Source: Ruegeria sp. YS9 (GTDB lineage Bacteria > Pseudomonadota > Alphaproteobacteria > Rhodobacterales > Rhodobacteraceae). From it: 64,000 nt of DNA. The DNA lies in the NCBI RefSeq assembly GCF_024628725.1, contig NZ_CP102409.1, forward strand, positions 529,001 to 593,000. The letters are read 5' to 3'. Below, in pieces: positions 63,387-64,000 of the stretch. A model generated the notes under the pieces. The model was given only the letters and a program-made list of their open reading frames with translations, had not been told where the DNA came from and did not search any database. The stretch's first letter is position 1. Each line of letters starts with the position of its first letter. The translations under genes and the position numbers were made by a program.

Positions 63387-64000
63387 ATGGCCAACGATCT
63401 TTTCAATTCCTTCATGTCCGGCCCTGACGAACAGGGACGTTTCGGCATCTTCGGCGGGCGTTTTGTCAGTGAAACACTGATGCCGCTGATCCTGTCGCTG
63501 GAAGAGGAATACAACAAGGCCAAGGATGATCCGACCTTCTGGGCAGAGATGGATGACTTGTGGGCAAACTATGTGGGGCGTCCGTCGCCCCTGTATCATG
63601 CCGAGCGCCTGACCGAGCATCTGGGCGGCGCCAAGATCTATCTGAAACGTGACGAGTTGAACCACACCGGCGCACACAAGATCAACAACGTGCTGGGCCA
63701 GATCATTCTGGCGCGGCGCATGGGCAAGACCCGGATCATTGCTGAAACCGGGGCAGGGCAACACGGTGTGGCGACCGCTACCGTGTGTGCCAAGTTTGGC
63801 TTGAAATGCATCGTCTACATGGGCGCACATGACGTACAGCGTCAGGCCCCGAACGTATTCCGCATGCGTCTTCTGGGGGCCGAGGTGATCCCTGTGACCT
63901 CGGGTCGTGGCACGCTCAAGGACGCGATGAACGATGCATTGCGCGATTGGGTGACAAATGTGCGTGACACGTTCTACTGCATCGGCACCGTGGCTGGCCC
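63387..64000 (+). CDS. trpB: Tryptophan synthase beta chain, 3'-truncated by window edge
   Basis: The first 204 residues of TrpB, which joins indole and serine. [19 protein letters not shown] is the standard start, and K98 in [11 protein letters not shown] is the PLP lysine; [15 protein letters not shown] is the substrate-contact loop. The start ATG 63387 has AGGGAG upstream. The reading frame is open to the last base. Confidence 0.95.
   Translation, partial: MANDLFNSFMSGPDEQGRFGIFGGRFVSETLMPLILSLEEEYNKAKDDPTFWAEMDDLWANYVGRPSPLYHAERLTEHLGGAKIYLKRDELNHTGAHKINNVLGQIILARRMGKTRIIAETGAGQHGVATATVCAKFGLKCIVYMGAHDVQRQAPNVFRMRLLGAEVIPVTSGRGTLKDAMNDALRDWVTNVRDTFYCIGTVAG

Noticed and set aside
1..64000. 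CRISPR arrays, insertion sequences, prophage, tRNA or rRNA genes
   Set aside because: Looked for repeats, transposase-like frames and tRNA-like cloverleafs; none seen.

Overview
The window looks like a chromosome segment of a marine Roseobacter-group alphaproteobacterium (Rhodobacteraceae, Ruegeria/Phaeobacter-like). The support is GC-rich coding with ATGA-type overlaps, an irr / fabA-fabB-fabI block, C-P lyase accessory genes, and above all a SAM/SAH-type riboswitch in front of metK, a class I know only from Rhodobacterales. I see no insertion sequence, prophage, CRISPR array, tRNA or rRNA. The window is almost fully coding and both ends cut a gene: phnN on the left, trpB on the right.

Layout. 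1-2245: end of a phosphonate (C-P lyase) locus (phnN', a 2H phosphoesterase, phnM). 2246-8739: seven tightly coupled minus-strand genes (four glycosyltransferases, histidine phosphatase, polysaccharide deacetylase, methyltransferase), probably one glycan or glycolipid pathway of unknown product. 9126-11501: large MscS channel. 11588-18812: minus-strand peptide/opine-type ABC importer operon ending in a CoA-transferase. 19046-20191: a second copy of the small methyltransferase and a GST. 20303-26228: four abutting genes (dimethylglycine-dehydrogenase-like, non-pyrrolysine MttB-like methyltransferase, TetR, FAD oxidoreductase), probably quaternary-amine demethylation. 26285-30970: unknown protein, DUF3307 membrane protein, an ABC-exporter-like protein whose nucleotide-binding motifs are almost all destroyed and which carries a cyclic-nucleotide-binding domain, and a SqrR/BigR-like persulfide sensor. 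31029-38820: catabolic genes (enolase-superfamily dehydratase, Zn-ADH, MFS pump, three alpha/beta hydrolases including a PcaD-like one, threonine dehydratase, L-2-haloacid dehalogenase-like enzyme). 38947-42817: FKBP, fabI-fabB-fabA and irr. 42824-45471: LysR/phytanoyl dioxygenase pair and a GT2-like oddity. 45595-56083: housekeeping (miaB, OMP, phoH, ybeY, corC-like, lnt, riboswitch-metK, trmB, aroA, cmk). 56107-59677: YHS protein, secreted protein, lone flavin-dependent halogenase, DUF6525 protein. 59909-64000: rpsA, ihfB, lapA-like, trpF and trpB'.

How it fits together. Several units read as operons from spacing alone: the glycan set, the ABC/CoA-transferase set, the MttB/DMGDH set, HAD/hydrolase/dehydratase, fabA-fabB-fabI, phoH-ybeY-corC-lnt, and aroA-cmk-(rpsA). 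The least explained pieces are the degenerate ABC/CNB protein, the glycan operon, the MttB-like operon without a corrinoid protein, and the halogenase without a visible partner. All family assignments come from reading motifs in the translations; no search was run.
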